Assembly: GCA_964394445.1 (NCBI GenBank) | Contig: CAYMXO010000004.1 | Span: 1-64,000, forward strand | Reading direction: 5' to 3' | DNA from: Thiopseudomonas sp964394445 | Lineage (GTDB): Bacteria > Pseudomonadota > Gammaproteobacteria > Pseudomonadales > Pseudomonadaceae | Length of the DNA: 64,000 bases | Shown here: piece by piece, positions 46,063 through 55,036 of the stretch | Layout of the letters: each line of letters starts with the position of its first letter | Position numbering within the stretch: the stretch's first letter is position 1 | The notes under the pieces: model-generated | The model's input: only the letters and a program-made list of their open reading frames with translations | What the model was told of the DNA's origin: nothing | The model's database searches: none | Made by a program: the position numbers and the translations under genes

Positions 46063-47106
46063 TCAGTCCAGCTCCTGCAGAATCACCGGTGTACCCACCA
46101 GTTGCTCCAGTGCATCCAGCACCATTTGCGGCTTGAGCAGGCGCAAACAATCATAGTGGCCAAAGCGGCAGGTGCGCTCGAAGCAGGGGCTGCACTCGAT
46201 ACCGGTGCGCACAATCGCCACCTGTTCGGCCAGCGGCGGGGTAAATTCCGGCGATGTTGAACCATAGACTGCAACCAGTGGAATATTCAGGGCAGCCGCC
46301 ACGTGCATCAGGCCAGAGTCGTTGCTGACCGCCGCCGTTGCACAGGACATCAGGTCAATCGCCTGGGCCATGCTGGTGTCGCCTGCCAGGTTGCTGACCT
46401 CATCGCGAAAACCGGGAATCAGCGCCTGGCGGATTTCCTCACCGCCGGGGCGATCCTTGGCCGAACCAAAGATCCAGACCTGCCAGCCCTGACGGATCAT
46501 GTGGTCGGCCACCAGCGCATAATGGGCCGCCGGCCAACGCTTGGCCTCACCAAACTCGGCACCCGGACAGAGCGCCAGCACCGGCTGGCGGGTATGCAGG
46601 TTGAACGCGGCCAGTGCCTCGTTACGGCTGCTTTCCTGCACCACCAGATGTGGCCGTGGGTAGGGCTGCGGCAGCTCGGCATCTTTGCCATAGGCCAGCG
46701 CCATGAAGCGCTCGATCATCAGCGGGTAACGCTGCTTGTCGAGGATACGGATGTCATTGAGCAGGCCATAACGCATCTCGCCCTTCCAGCCGGTACGCTT
46801 CGGAATACCCGCAAAAAAAGGCGTCAGGGCAGACTTTAAAGAATTGGGCAGCAAGATGGCCTGGTCGTATTGGCCTTTGAGCTGCTTGCCAATCTTGCGC
46901 CGCGTGGCCAGATCAAACACGCCATGGCCCAGTGGAAAACCCAGCGCCTGTCGCACTTCGGGCATCCGCTCCAGCAGCGGCCGGCTCCAGTCCGGCGCCA
47001 GCACATCAATGTTGCATTCGGGGTGTTGTTGTTTCAGGCAGACAAACAGGGTTTGCGCCATCACCATGTCACCCACCCAGCTTGGGCCTACCACCAGTAT
47101 GTTCAT
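46063..47106 (-). CDS. waaF: LPS heptosyltransferase II WaaF
   Basis: Adds the second heptose of the LPS inner core. The 347-residue GT9 protein begins NILVVGPSWVGDMVMAQTLF and contains ILLPNSLKSALTPFFAGIPKRTGW, LCPGAEFGEAKRWPAAHYA and VSNDSGLMHVAAALNIPLVAVYG, all typical. It is the first gene of the waa run. Its promoter must lie in the repeat-filled spacer upstream. Confidence 0.95.
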   Translation of the reverse strand: MNILVVGPSWVGDMVMAQTLFVCLKQQHPECNIDVLAPDWSRPLLERMPEVRQALGFPLGHGVFDLATRRKIGKQLKGQYDQAILLPNSLKSALTPFFAGIPKRTGWKGEMRYGLLNDIRILDKQRYPLMIERFMALAYGKDAELPQPYPRPHLVVQESSRNEALAAFNLHTRQPVLALCPGAEFGEAKRWPAAHYALVADHMIRQGWQVWIFGSAKDRPGGEEIRQALIPGFRDEVSNLAGDTSMAQAIDLMSCATAAVSNDSGLMHVAAALNIPLVAVYGSTSPEFTPPLAEQVAIVRTGIECSPCFERTCRFGHYDCLRLLKPQMVLDALEQLVGTPVILQELD

Positions 47107-47216
47107 CGTTGCTGTATTACCTGTTGCAGCGGCAAATAACGGCTATCTTACACCAGCTGGCACAATCGAGGTCGGACATCCACCTGCCACAGCGCGGCGA
47201 CAGCAACACTGCAAAC

Positions 47217-47234
47217 CCTGCCGCAAACAAATTC
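47217..47234 (-). repeat. GAATTTGTTTGCGGCAGG-type motif, copy 1
   Basis: CCTGCCGCAAACAAATTC is the reverse complement of a motif that also occurs at 54855-54872 (17 of 18 bases equal). It occurs more loosely at 47379-47396 (reverse) and 54983-54998. It is found only in spacers that carry other repeats. Confidence 0.5.
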
Positions 47235-47257
47235 ACTTCGGCAAAACACCCGCCACC

Positions 47258-47358
47258 TGACGGGCACGGATGGCCGCTGCCGGACATGTGCAAATCGCCG
47301 GTAATGCTCAGGGGCAAGCCCCTTCGTACAAAAGCGCGGCCCGGCCCGGCACGGTGCA
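47258..47358. repeat. REP-containing dispersed element, copy B
   Basis: About 100 bases homologous to 37492-37601. They share TGACGG-CAC at the left, the core TCAGGGGCAAGCCCCTTCG (47308-47326) and CACGGTGCA at the right. The core hairpin keeps its pairing although its stem bases differ from copy A. Confidence 0.6.
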
Positions 47359-47425
47359 GCACAGCACGGTACAGTCCTGCCACAAATACATTCGCCTTAC
47401 AGAAAGCAACATCTGGCCACGGCGG

Positions 47426-47588
47426 CAGCATCCCGCCGCAGGCGGGACCAGAGCCCTCCACCCGCACAAGGCAGATTCCGGGCCGGGCAGGGCCGGAGTC
47501 AGGCCTCAGCGGTTCGTGGCAGCTCGCTGACACGGACAAGCGCAGACTGACGCAGCGCCTGCCCGGTCCGGCAGCCACAGTGCAAAAC
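47426..47588. repeat. Tandem repeat unit 1 (163 bases, period 184)
   Basis: Starts with CAGCATCCCGCCGCAGGCGG, which includes a perfect hairpin (TCCCGCC, GCA, GGCGGGA), and ends with GCCACAGTGCAAAAC. Its first 55 bases recur exactly at 47610-47664 and its last 55 bases recur exactly at 47765-47819. A diverged copy lies at 55037-55140. Confidence 0.85.
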
Positions 47589-47609
47589 AGCCCCACCCAT
47601 CCACAACGA

Positions 47610-47819
47610 CAGCATCCCGCCGCAGGCGGGACCAGAGCCCTCCACCCGCACAAGGCAGATTCCGNNNNNNNNNNNNNNNNNNNNNNNNNNNNNNNNNNNN
47701 NNNNNNNNNNNNNNNNNNNNNNNNNNNNNNNNNNNNNNNNNNNNNNNNNNNNNNNNNNNNNNNNGGACAAGCGCAGACTGACGCAGCGCCTGCCCGGTCC
47801 GGCAGCCACAGTGCAAAAC
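47610..47819. repeat. Tandem repeat unit 2, interrupted by the N run
   Basis: The first 55 bases (47610-47664) and last 55 bases (47765-47819) are identical to the ends of unit 1. The middle is missing. If this unit is like the first, the hidden part is 53 bases, but additional full units could also be collapsed here. Confidence 0.85.
47665..47764. other. Assembly gap of 100 N
   Basis: Exactly 100 undetermined bases, the usual placeholder for a scaffold join of unknown size. Both flanks belong to the same repeat unit, which explains why assembly failed here. Confidence 0.97.
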
Positions 47820-47850
47820 CACCCCATCAAGCCAGCCAGAAAAGTACAAA

Positions 47851-50800
47851 TCACTCCCGCCGAACCCTGAACCAGGCCGCATACAAAGCAGGCAAAAACA
47901 ACAGGGTCAACGCAGTAGCCACCACCAGCCCACCCATGATGGCCACAGCCATGGGGCCAAAAAACACACTGCGCGACAACGGAATCATCGCCAGCACCGC
48001 CGCCATTGCTGTCAGCACGATAGGCCGGAAACGGCGTACCGTAGCATCAATAACCGCCTGCCAGGGCGTGTGCCCGGCACTGATGTCGGTCTCGATCTGA
48101 TCCACCAGAATCACCGAGTTACGCATGATCATGCCGGACAGGGCGATGGTACCCAGCATGGCAATGAAGCCGAACGGCTTGTTGAACAGGAGCAAAAACA
48201 GCGTCACGCCAATCATGCCCAGCGGCGCAGTCAGCAGCACCATGAACATGCGCGAAAAACTGCGCAGCTGAATCATCAACAGAGCCATGACTGTCAGTAT
48301 GAACAGCGGCATGCCGGCGGCAACCGACCTGCTGCCGCGCTCGGAATCTTCCACAGTACCGCCCACTTCCAGCAGATAGCCGGAAGGCAGTCCAGCCCTG
48401 ATGCCGTCCAGTTGCGGCAGAATCTGTGCGGTCAGGTCCACCGCCTGCTGCCGGCCGTAAACATCCGCCCGCACCGTAATGGTCGGCAGACGGTTGCGAT
48501 GCCAGATGATGCCCTCTTCAAAACCGTACTCAAGCTCCACCACCTGCGACAAGGGTACGCGGGTACCCAGCGCGGTCGGAATCGACAGCTGCGCCAGGTT
48601 ATCCGGCTGTCCGCGATCCTCTTCCGTACCACGCAGCAGAATCTCGATCAGCTCGTTGTCTTCACGGTAGTGACTGACCGGCGTGCCCGACAGCGCCCCC
48701 TGCAGAAAGCGCGCAACCTCGGCGCTGCTCACACCCAGTGCGCGGGCGCGATCCTGGTCAATGTTCAGCCGCACCACCTTGCTCGGCTCCTCCCAGTCCA
48801 GATGCACATTGCTCAGATAAGGATTCTGCCGCATCACCGCGGCCACTTCGCGGGCATGCTTGCGCACCACATCAATGTGCTCGCCGGATACGCGAAACTG
48901 CACCGGATAACCCACCGGCGGGCCGTTTTCCAGCCGGATCACCCGCCCGCGCAAACTGGAATATTCATTGTGCAACAGCTCGATCAGCCAGCTACGCAAA
49001 CGCTCCCGATGCTCCAGGTCTTCGGTCAGTAACACAAACTGGGCAAAACTGGTGGCCGGCAACTGCTGGTCCAGTGGCAGATAAAACCGCGGCGAACCGG
49101 TACCCACATAAGCCACATAGTTGACCAGACCATCCTGCCTGGCCAGCTCGGCCTCCAGCCGCTCGACCTGCGCCTGGGTGGCCTTGAGCGAGCTGCCTTC
49201 GGCCAGTTTCAGGTCGATCAGCAGCTCGGGACGGTTGGAGTCGGGAAAAAACTGTTTCGGCACCAGACTGAAGCCGGCCAGCGCCACCATAAAGGTCACC
49301 AGGGTCAGACCGATCACCCACCAGCGGTGGCCGACGCACCAGGTAACCAGCGCACGCACGCGCCGGTAAAACGGTGTCGAATAGGGGTCATGTTCGCCCT
49401 TGGTGCTGCCGTGCTTTTCCGCCTTGATGCGGCCCAGATCCGGCAGCAGCTTGTCGCCCAGATAGGGCACAAACAGTACGGCGGCAAACCAGGACACGAT
49501 CAGCGACAGCGCCACCACCTCGAAAATCGACCTTGCATACTCGCCCACGCTGGACTGGGCGGTGGCAATCGGCAGAAAACCGGCCGCCGTAATCAGGGTG
49601 CCGGTCAGCATCGGGAAGGCGGTGCTGGTCCAGGCAAAGCTGGCTGCCCGCAGACGGTTCCAACCCTGCTCCATCTTGATCGCCATCATCTCCACGGCAA
49701 TGATGGCGTCATCCACCATCAGCGCCAGCGCCAGCACCAGTGCGCCAAGGGAAATCCGGTGCAGGCCGATACCGAAGTAGTGCATCAGGGTAAAGGTCAG
49801 CGCCAGCACCAGTGGAATGGAGAACGCCACCACCAGCCCGGTGCGCAGGCCCAGCGAGAAAAAGCTCACCAGCAGAACGATCACCAGCGCCTCGATCAGC
49901 ACCTGGACAAATTCGCCCACACCGCGCTTGACCGCCCCCGGCTGGTCCGACACCTTGTGCAGCGCCATGCCCAGCGGCAACTCGTTTTGCAGACGGGCAA
50001 AGGTTTCTTCCAGCGCCCGGCCCAGCACCAGAATGTCGCCGCCGGCCTTCATGGATACCGCAATACCCAGTGCATTTTCGCCCATGAAACGCATGCGCGG
50101 TGCGGCTGGATCATTAAACCCGCGATAGACTTCGGCCACGTCACCCAGGCGCAGGGTGCGTTCGCCAATACGGATGGGGAACTCGCGGATCTCGCGCACC
50201 GACTCGAAACGCCCGCTGATGCGCAGCTGGATCCGGTCGGTCGCGGTTTCGTAAAAACCGGTACCGGTAACGGTATTTTGCGCATCCAGTGCCTGCTGCA
50301 CCTGTGCCAGCGATACGCCCAGACTGGCCAGCCGCGCATTGCTGATCTCGATCCAGATTTTTTCGTCCTGCAGACCGATCAGCTCGACCTTGCCGACATC
50401 CGCAACCCGTTGCAGCTCCAGCTCCAGTCGCTCGGCATAGTCCTTGAGCACCGCATAGTCGTAGCCTTCACCCGTCAGTGCGTAAATGTTGCCGAAGGTG
50501 ATGCCGAACTCGTCATTGAAAAACGGCCCCTGCGCCTCGCGCGGCAGCGTATGGCGGATATCACCAATTTTCTTGCGAATCTGGTACCAGAGCTCCGGGA
50601 TGTCTTTGGAGCGCATGCTGTCCCGGGCCGCAAAAATGACCTGCGACTGGCCCGGGCGGGAAAACGAGGTAATTTTTTCGTACTCGCCGGTTTCCATCAG
50701 CTTCTTTTCGATCCGCTCGGTAATCTGCCGCGACACCTCCTGCGCGGTCGCTCCCGGCCAGCGGGTATCAATCACCATCGCCTTGAAGGTAAAAGGCGGA

Positions 50801-50916
50801 TCTTCACTCTGCCCCAGCTTGCCGTAGGACATGATGCCGCCCAGCATCACCACCAGCATGATAAACAGCACCAGTGGACGGTTGTTCAATGCCCAGGCCG
50901 ACAGGTTGAATTTCAT
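47851..50916 (-). CDS. RND efflux transporter inner-membrane permease
   Basis: A 1021-residue AcrB-superfamily proton-driven pump subunit. It has the usual duplicated layout: TM1 (LVLFIMLVVMLGGIMSYG), a large periplasmic domain, and TM2-6 with the proton-relay pair in LALALMVDDAIIAVEMMAIK (about residue 400). A second periplasmic domain and the final helices (LMIQLRSFSRMFMVLLTAPLG, IVLTAMAAVLAMIPLS) follow. The N-terminus KLGQSEDPPFTFKAMVI resembles the TriC/VexK-type branch, not AcrB itself. It overlaps the fusion-protein gene by 4 bases. Substrate unknown; drug or detergent efflux is inferred. No outer-membrane channel gene is adjacent. Confidence 0.93.
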   Translation of the reverse strand: MKFNLSAWALNNRPLVLFIMLVVMLGGIMSYGKLGQSEDPPFTFKAMVIDTRWPGATAQEVSRQITERIEKKLMETGEYEKITSFSRPGQSQVIFAARDSMRSKDIPELWYQIRKKIGDIRHTLPREAQGPFFNDEFGITFGNIYALTGEGYDYAVLKDYAERLELELQRVADVGKVELIGLQDEKIWIEISNARLASLGVSLAQVQQALDAQNTVTGTGFYETATDRIQLRISGRFESVREIREFPIRIGERTLRLGDVAEVYRGFNDPAAPRMRFMGENALGIAVSMKAGGDILVLGRALEETFARLQNELPLGMALHKVSDQPGAVKRGVGEFVQVLIEALVIVLLVSFFSLGLRTGLVVAFSIPLVLALTFTLMHYFGIGLHRISLGALVLALALMVDDAIIAVEMMAIKMEQGWNRLRAASFAWTSTAFPMLTGTLITAAGFLPIATAQSSVGEYARSIFEVVALSLIVSWFAAVLFVPYLGDKLLPDLGRIKAEKHGSTKGEHDPYSTPFYRRVRALVTWCVGHRWWVIGLTLVTFMVALAGFSLVPKQFFPDSNRPELLIDLKLAEGSSLKATQAQVERLEAELARQDGLVNYVAYVGTGSPRFYLPLDQQLPATSFAQFVLLTEDLEHRERLRSWLIELLHNEYSSLRGRVIRLENGPPVGYPVQFRVSGEHIDVVRKHAREVAAVMRQNPYLSNVHLDWEEPSKVVRLNIDQDRARALGVSSAEVARFLQGALSGTPVSHYREDNELIEILLRGTEEDRGQPDNLAQLSIPTALGTRVPLSQVVELEYGFEEGIIWHRNRLPTITVRADVYGRQQAVDLTAQILPQLDGIRAGLPSGYLLEVGGTVEDSERGSRSVAAGMPLFILTVMALLMIQLRSFSRMFMVLLTAPLGMIGVTLFLLLFNKPFGFIAMLGTIALSGMIMRNSVILVDQIETDISAGHTPWQAVIDATVRRFRPIVLTAMAAVLAMIPLSRSVFFGPMAVAIMGGLVVATALTLLFLPALYAAWFRVRRE

Positions 50917-52010
50917 GGCCTGGTCTCACCGGTTAGCGGACGGTTGTGCACATCCAGCGCACGGACCTGCTGTCCTTCCAGCAGCAGGTGCACGCCGGCC
51001 ATCACCAGCCAGTCGTCGGCCTGCACACCCTGCCCGACCAGTACATGTTGTCCGTCATAGCCGCGCACCTGCACCGGCCGCCGTTCAACCTGCCCCGACT
51101 CCGGCCGGAAACGCCAGACAAACGCCTGCTGTCCTTCGCCATCCACCGCTGACAAGGGCAAAAACCACTCATTGCTGTCCGCGCCACTGACATGAACCCG
51201 GGCGCTTTGTCCCAGCTCCGCCACGGCATCACCCAGGCTGACGCGGGCGCTGTAGGTGCGCGAGCGCGGATCGGCCGCCCGGGCCAGTTCACGGATGCGG
51301 CCATCCAGCCGCTGGTGTGGCTGATTCAGCAAACTGACCTGCACCTGCTGGCCCAGTGCAAAGGCTGCATAGGCCTGCTCGGGAATACTGAACTCCACCT
51401 CGCGCGGGCCGTCCGCTGCCAGCACAAACACCGGCCGCCCTGCGGCGACCACCTGCCCGGACTCAACCAGGGTCTGCGCAATGATGCCGTCCCGCGGGGC
51501 CAGCAGCTTGCTGTATTGCAGTTGATTGCGCGCATTGGCCAGTGCTGCGTCGGCCTGTTCCAGCCGTGCACGGGCGCTTTTTTCCCGGGTTTGCAGGCTG
51601 TCCAGCTGCGACTGGCTGAGCAGGCTGCGCTCATACAGTTTCCGGTAACGCTGCAGCTCGTCCCGGGCCAGTGCCAGTCCGGCACGGGCATCCAGCTGTT
51701 GCGCCTGCATCGCCTGCACCTGTAACTGCAGGTCGGCCGGGTCCAGCTCGGCCAGCAGCTCGCCGGTTTTTACCTGCTGGCCGGTTTCGGCGTGACGCCG
51801 GATGATTTTGCCGCCAACACGAAACGCCAGCTCCGGCTGAAAGCGTGCACGGACCTCACCCGGATACATGCCGGCACCTTTATGGGCCGGCTCCGGCTGG
51901 GCCACCAGCACCGGCCGCGGCGGCAGTGGCTGTTCTTCCGGCTGCTCACAACCGGCCAGCAGCAAAGCGCAAAAAAGCCCCGTCAGGACGGAAAAGAGTT
52001 TGTTGTTCAT
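50913..52010 (-). CDS. RND efflux membrane fusion lipoprotein
   Basis: A 365-residue periplasmic adaptor. The N-terminal signal ends in the lipobox LLAGC (Cys about 21). Lipoyl-type halves (GEVRARFQPELAFRVGGKII and LAPRDGIIAQTLVESGQVV) surround an alpha-hairpin (about 105-150). A beta-barrel and membrane-proximal domain follow. It is first gene of the two-gene pump operon; its stop overlaps the permease start. No regulator gene is found upstream. Confidence 0.92.
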   Translation of the reverse strand: MNNKLFSVLTGLFCALLLAGCEQPEEQPLPPRPVLVAQPEPAHKGAGMYPGEVRARFQPELAFRVGGKIIRRHAETGQQVKTGELLAELDPADLQLQVQAMQAQQLDARAGLALARDELQRYRKLYERSLLSQSQLDSLQTREKSARARLEQADAALANARNQLQYSKLLAPRDGIIAQTLVESGQVVAAGRPVFVLAADGPREVEFSIPEQAYAAFALGQQVQVSLLNQPHQRLDGRIRELARAADPRSRTYSARVSLGDAVAELGQSARVHVSGADSNEWFLPLSAVDGEGQQAFVWRFRPESGQVERRPVQVRGYDGQHVLVGQGVQADDWLVMAGVHLLLEGQQVRALDVHNRPLTGETRP

Positions 52011-52447
52011 GCAAGAAAGCCTGCAGTTTCATCATGCGTTTAAAGAGACACTGAACATGTTGGCAAGGCTGCCGGAAGGTCTGGTAGCAAACAGCGAAAA
52101 AGCACAGCTGACTGTCAGCCAGTGTGCGCCCAGCCTGGTTTTTAACCAGATCCCGATAACGCAGCCAAGTATTCAGCGTTTTTTTAATATTTTTATTGAG
52201 TACGGCAGGATACCCCAGCGCTTCCCTGACCGGTACCCTTTTTGCCCGCGGCGGCATGACGCGACCGGCAGCAGCCGCATGCCCTGCCCATGGCCCCGGA
52301 GCAGCGCGGGCACCAGTTAAACAGCTGCACAGCACAGGCACTGGACGCACCCACACCGGTATCACGCCTTCCACGCAGCCATCTGCATGACTTCAATCAC
52401 CAGTGGCTGGTATCCTTACGCCCTGTTTTTTGCCCCGGTTGCAGACC
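52011..52447. other. Gene-free spacer between the RND operon and the purine permease
   Basis: A 437-base divergent gap. Its left half is moderately AT-rich, with a T/A-rich tract around 52177-52200, and its right half is GC-rich. Short open frames on both strands have no family resemblance. Both operon promoters must be inside, but no convincing hexamer pair was found. A TetR-type regulator, common at such pumps, is not encoded. Confidence 0.5.
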
Positions 52448-53740
52448 ATGCTTGAACGCATCTTTCAGCTCAAAGCCCACAACACAACGGTACGCACGGA
52501 AATCCTGGCCGGCATTACCACTTTCCTGACCATGGCCTACATCCTGTTCGTCAACCCGCCGATGCTGGCGGAGACCGGCATGGATCTGGGTGCGGTGTTC
52601 GTTGCCACCTGTCTGGCCGGTGTCATCGGCTCGCTGATCATGGGTCTGCTGGCCAATTATCCGATCGCACTGGCTCCGGGCATGGGCCTGAACGCCTTCT
52701 TCACCTACACTGTGGTGCTGACCATGGGTTACAGCTGGCAGGTCGCACTGGGCGCGGTATTCCTCTCCGGCCTGATCTTCTTTGCCATGTCGCTGTTCAA
52801 GGTACGCGAGTGGATCATCAACAGCATTCCGTTGCCGCTGCGCTCGGCCATCAGTGCCGGCATCGGCCTGTTTCTGGCGCTGATCGCACTGAAAAATGCC
52901 GGCATTGTAGTGGCCAATCCCGCCACGCTGGTGGGCCTGGGCGACCTGACCCAGCCCGGCCCCATTCTGGCCGTGGCGGGTTTCGTGGTGATTGTGGCAC
53001 TGGCCTACCGGCAGGTCACCGGCGCCGTCATGGTTGGCATCCTGCTGATTACCGGCATCTCCATAGTACTGGGGCTGTCTTCGCTGGACGGCATTGTCAG
53101 CCTGCCGCCCAGTCTGATGCCAACGCTGATGCAGCTGGACATTGCCGGCGCACTGGATGTGGGACTGGTCAGCGTGATTTTTGCCTTTCTCTTCGTTGAC
53201 CTGTTTGACACGTCCGGCACCCTGATCGGCGTGGCCCAGCGTGCCGGGCTGATGGATGAAAAGGGCCAGATGCCCAAGCTCGGCAAGGCGCTGCTGGCCG
53301 ACAGCACCGCCACCATGGCCGGCGCCTGCATGGGCACCTCGACCACCACCAGCTTTGTCGAGTCGGCCGCCGGTGTAGCTGCGGGTGGCCGTACCGGGCT
53401 GACGGCCTGCGTGGTTGCCCTGCTGTTTTTGCTCAGCCTGTTTTTCGCCCCGCTGGCGGCCGCCATCCCGGCCTACGCCACTGCGCCGGCATTGTTTTTT
53501 GTCGCCGTGCTGATGACCGAGGGACTGGCCCGCATCGACTGGCAGGACCTGACCGTATCCGCCCCCGTCGTGGTGGCGGCGCTGACCATGCCGCTGACCT
53601 TCTCCATTGCCAACGGTATTGCTTTCGGCTTCATCAGCTGGACGGCCATCAAGCTGCTCAGCGGTCGCTTCCGCGACATCAACAGCGCCCTGTGGATCCT
53701 GTCCATCCTGTTTGTCATCAAGCTGGGCTTTTTCCCCTGA
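52448..53740 (+). CDS. NCS2-family (AzgA-like) purine permease
   Basis: A 430-residue inner-membrane nucleobase:proton symporter with about 12-14 helices. The opening LERIFQLKAHNTTVRTEILA, followed by TFLTMAYILFVNPPMLAETG, is diagnostic of the AzgA branch (adenine, guanine, hypoxanthine). ANYPIALAPGMGLNAFFTYT, IFAFLFVDLFDTSGTLIGVA and GACMGTSTTTSFVESAAGVA are its conserved substrate-site motifs. ATG 52448 fits the family N-terminus; 15 extra codons upstream do not. The exact purine cannot be told from sequence. trmA follows after 21 bases. Confidence 0.92.
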   Translation: MLERIFQLKAHNTTVRTEILAGITTFLTMAYILFVNPPMLAETGMDLGAVFVATCLAGVIGSLIMGLLANYPIALAPGMGLNAFFTYTVVLTMGYSWQVALGAVFLSGLIFFAMSLFKVREWIINSIPLPLRSAISAGIGLFLALIALKNAGIVVANPATLVGLGDLTQPGPILAVAGFVVIVALAYRQVTGAVMVGILLITGISIVLGLSSLDGIVSLPPSLMPTLMQLDIAGALDVGLVSVIFAFLFVDLFDTSGTLIGVAQRAGLMDEKGQMPKLGKALLADSTATMAGACMGTSTTTSFVESAAGVAAGGRTGLTACVVALLFLLSLFFAPLAAAIPAYATAPALFFVAVLMTEGLARIDWQDLTVSAPVVVAALTMPLTFSIANGIAFGFISWTAIKLLSGRFRDINSALWILSILFVIKLGFFP

Positions 53741-53761
53741 TTTTGCGGAGCTTGCTACGTC

Positions 53762-54853
53762 ATGTATTCGACCACCGACTTTTCCGCCCCGGCCTACGCC
53801 GGGCAGCTGCAGGCCAAACAGCAGCATCTGCAGCAGCTGCTGGCACCCTTTGCGGCACCGGAAACACAACTGTTTGCCTCCGCACCGGAGCATTTTCGCC
53901 TGCGCGCCGAGTTCCGCATCTGGTTTCAGGACGGCACCGGCCACTATGCCATGTTCAACCCGGGCGACAAGCGCACACCCATCCTGCTGGAGCAGCTACC
54001 CATTGCCAGCCGGCGCATCAACCAGTTAATGCCGCAGCTGCAGGCCGCCTGGCAGGCCGACCACGAGCTGTCACACAAGCTGTTTCAGGCCGAATTTCTC
54101 ACCACCCTGTCCGGTGAGGCACTGGTTACCCTCTGCTATCACCGGCCGCTGGATGCCGCATGGGAAGCCGCTGCCCGCCCTGTCGCCGATGCGCTCGGCA
54201 TCCAGCTGATTGGCCGCTCCCGCGGCAAACGTCTGGTGCTGGAAAAAGATTACGTCACCGAGCGCCTGAGCGTGGCCGACCGTGAATACAGCTACCGCCA
54301 GCCCGAAGGCGCCTTCACCCAGCCCAACGGCGGGGTCAACCAGCAGATGCTGGGCTGGGCTTATGCAGCACTGGGCCCGCGCGAAGACGATCTGCTGGAG
54401 CTGTACTGCGGCAACGGCAACTTCACCCTGCCGCTGTCGACCCGGGTGCGCAAGGTGCTGGCCACCGAAATCAGCAAGACCTCGGTCAATGCGGCGCTGG
54501 CCAACCTGGACGAAAACGGCATCGAAAATACCGAACTGGTACGCCTGTCCGCCGAAGAACTGACCCAGGCGCTGAATGGCGTACGCGAATTCCGCCGCCT
54601 GGCCCACATCCGGCTGGGCGACTACCGCTTCGGCACCGTATTCGTCGACCCGCCCCGTGCCGGCATGGATCCGGACACCTGCGAGCTGGTGCGCCGGTTC
54701 GACCGGATCCTGTACATTTCCTGCAACCCGCAGACGCTGGCCGACAATATTCGCCAGCTCAATGACACCCACCACATGACCCGCTGTGCATTGTTCGACC
54801 AGTTTCCCTGGACCGAACACATAGAGGCCGGGGTTTTGCTGGAGCGGCGATAG
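53762..54853 (+). CDS. trmA: tRNA (uracil-5-)-methyltransferase TrmA
   Basis: Makes ribothymidine at position 54 of tRNAs. The 363-residue SAM enzyme has HFRLRAEFRIWF near the N-terminus, QMLGWAYAALGPREDDLLEL and the SAM site LYCGNGNFTLPLSTRV (about 212). FVDPPRAGMDPDTCELVRRF leads to the nucleophile in ILYISCNPQTLADNI (Cys about 321; Cys324 in E. coli). GGAG lies 11 bases before the ATG, and the gene follows the permease by 21 bases. Confidence 0.96.
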   Translation: MYSTTDFSAPAYAGQLQAKQQHLQQLLAPFAAPETQLFASAPEHFRLRAEFRIWFQDGTGHYAMFNPGDKRTPILLEQLPIASRRINQLMPQLQAAWQADHELSHKLFQAEFLTTLSGEALVTLCYHRPLDAAWEAAARPVADALGIQLIGRSRGKRLVLEKDYVTERLSVADREYSYRQPEGAFTQPNGGVNQQMLGWAYAALGPREDDLLELYCGNGNFTLPLSTRVRKVLATEISKTSVNAALANLDENGIENTELVRLSAEELTQALNGVREFRRLAHIRLGDYRFGTVFVDPPRAGMDPDTCELVRRFDRILYISCNPQTLADNIRQLNDTHHMTRCALFDQFPWTEHIEAGVLLERR

Positions 54854-54854
54854 C

Positions 54855-54872
54855 GAATTTGTTCGCGGCAGG
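54855..54872 (+). repeat. GAATTTGTTCGCGGCAGG motif, copy 2
   Basis: GAATTTGTTCGCGGCAGG matches the reverse complement of 47217-47234 at 17 of 18 positions. It starts just after the trmA stop codon. Confidence 0.5.
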
Positions 54873-54908
54873 CCCGGCCACAGCCAGGGTGTTCAGACTA
54901 AACGCCGG

Positions 54909-54932
54909 TCGCGGCTAAAGCCGCTCCTGCAA
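54909..54932 (-). repeat. Pseudomonas-type REP palindrome
   Basis: Reverse complement reads GCAGGAGCGGCTTTAGCCGC followed by GA, the well-known Pseudomonas REP pattern (GGAGCGGCTTTAGCCGCGA). The palindrome GCGGCT-AA-AGCCGC is at 54911-54924. Confidence 0.75.
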
Positions 54933-54982
54933 AATCGTCCCCGGCCCTGATACACAGATGCTGCATGCTCCCCGCCAGAGCC

Positions 54983-54998
54983 AATTTGCTTGTGGCAG
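54983..54998 (+). repeat. AATTTGCTTGTGGCAG motif, copy 3
   Basis: AATTTGCTTGTGGCAG differs from the 54855 copy at three positions, all pyrimidine exchanges. It lies between the REP and the dispersed repeat copy. Confidence 0.4.
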
Positions 54999-55036
54999 AC
55001 TTGACGTTATGACACCCGGGCCGGGCAAGACACAGC

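Larger units (their letters stand above)
47107..47850. other. Repeat-filled spacer between waaF and the RND pump genes, with assembly gap
   Basis: A 744-base gap without a believable gene. In order it holds a AATTTGTTTGCGGCAG-type motif in reverse (47217-47234), a REP-containing element (47258-47358), a related motif (47379-47396) and a tandem repeat (47426-47588 and from 47610) broken by 100 N. Open frames across it, including ones through the N run, match nothing and are shadows. The waaF promoter should be at its left end. Confidence 0.7.

Noticed and set aside
46932..47870. Open frames running through the N gap
   Set aside because: They translate repeats and undetermined bases, and no family resemblance exists on either side.
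51946..52374. 142-codon minus frame upstream of the RND operon as a decayed TetR regulator
   Set aside because: No helix-turn-helix is recognisable, and the frame overlaps the start of the fusion-protein gene in another phase.
52397..53944. 515-codon open frame antisense to the purine permease
   Set aside because: Glycine, glutamine and histidine-rich translation, the mirror of membrane-helix codons. The plus-strand permease is certain.
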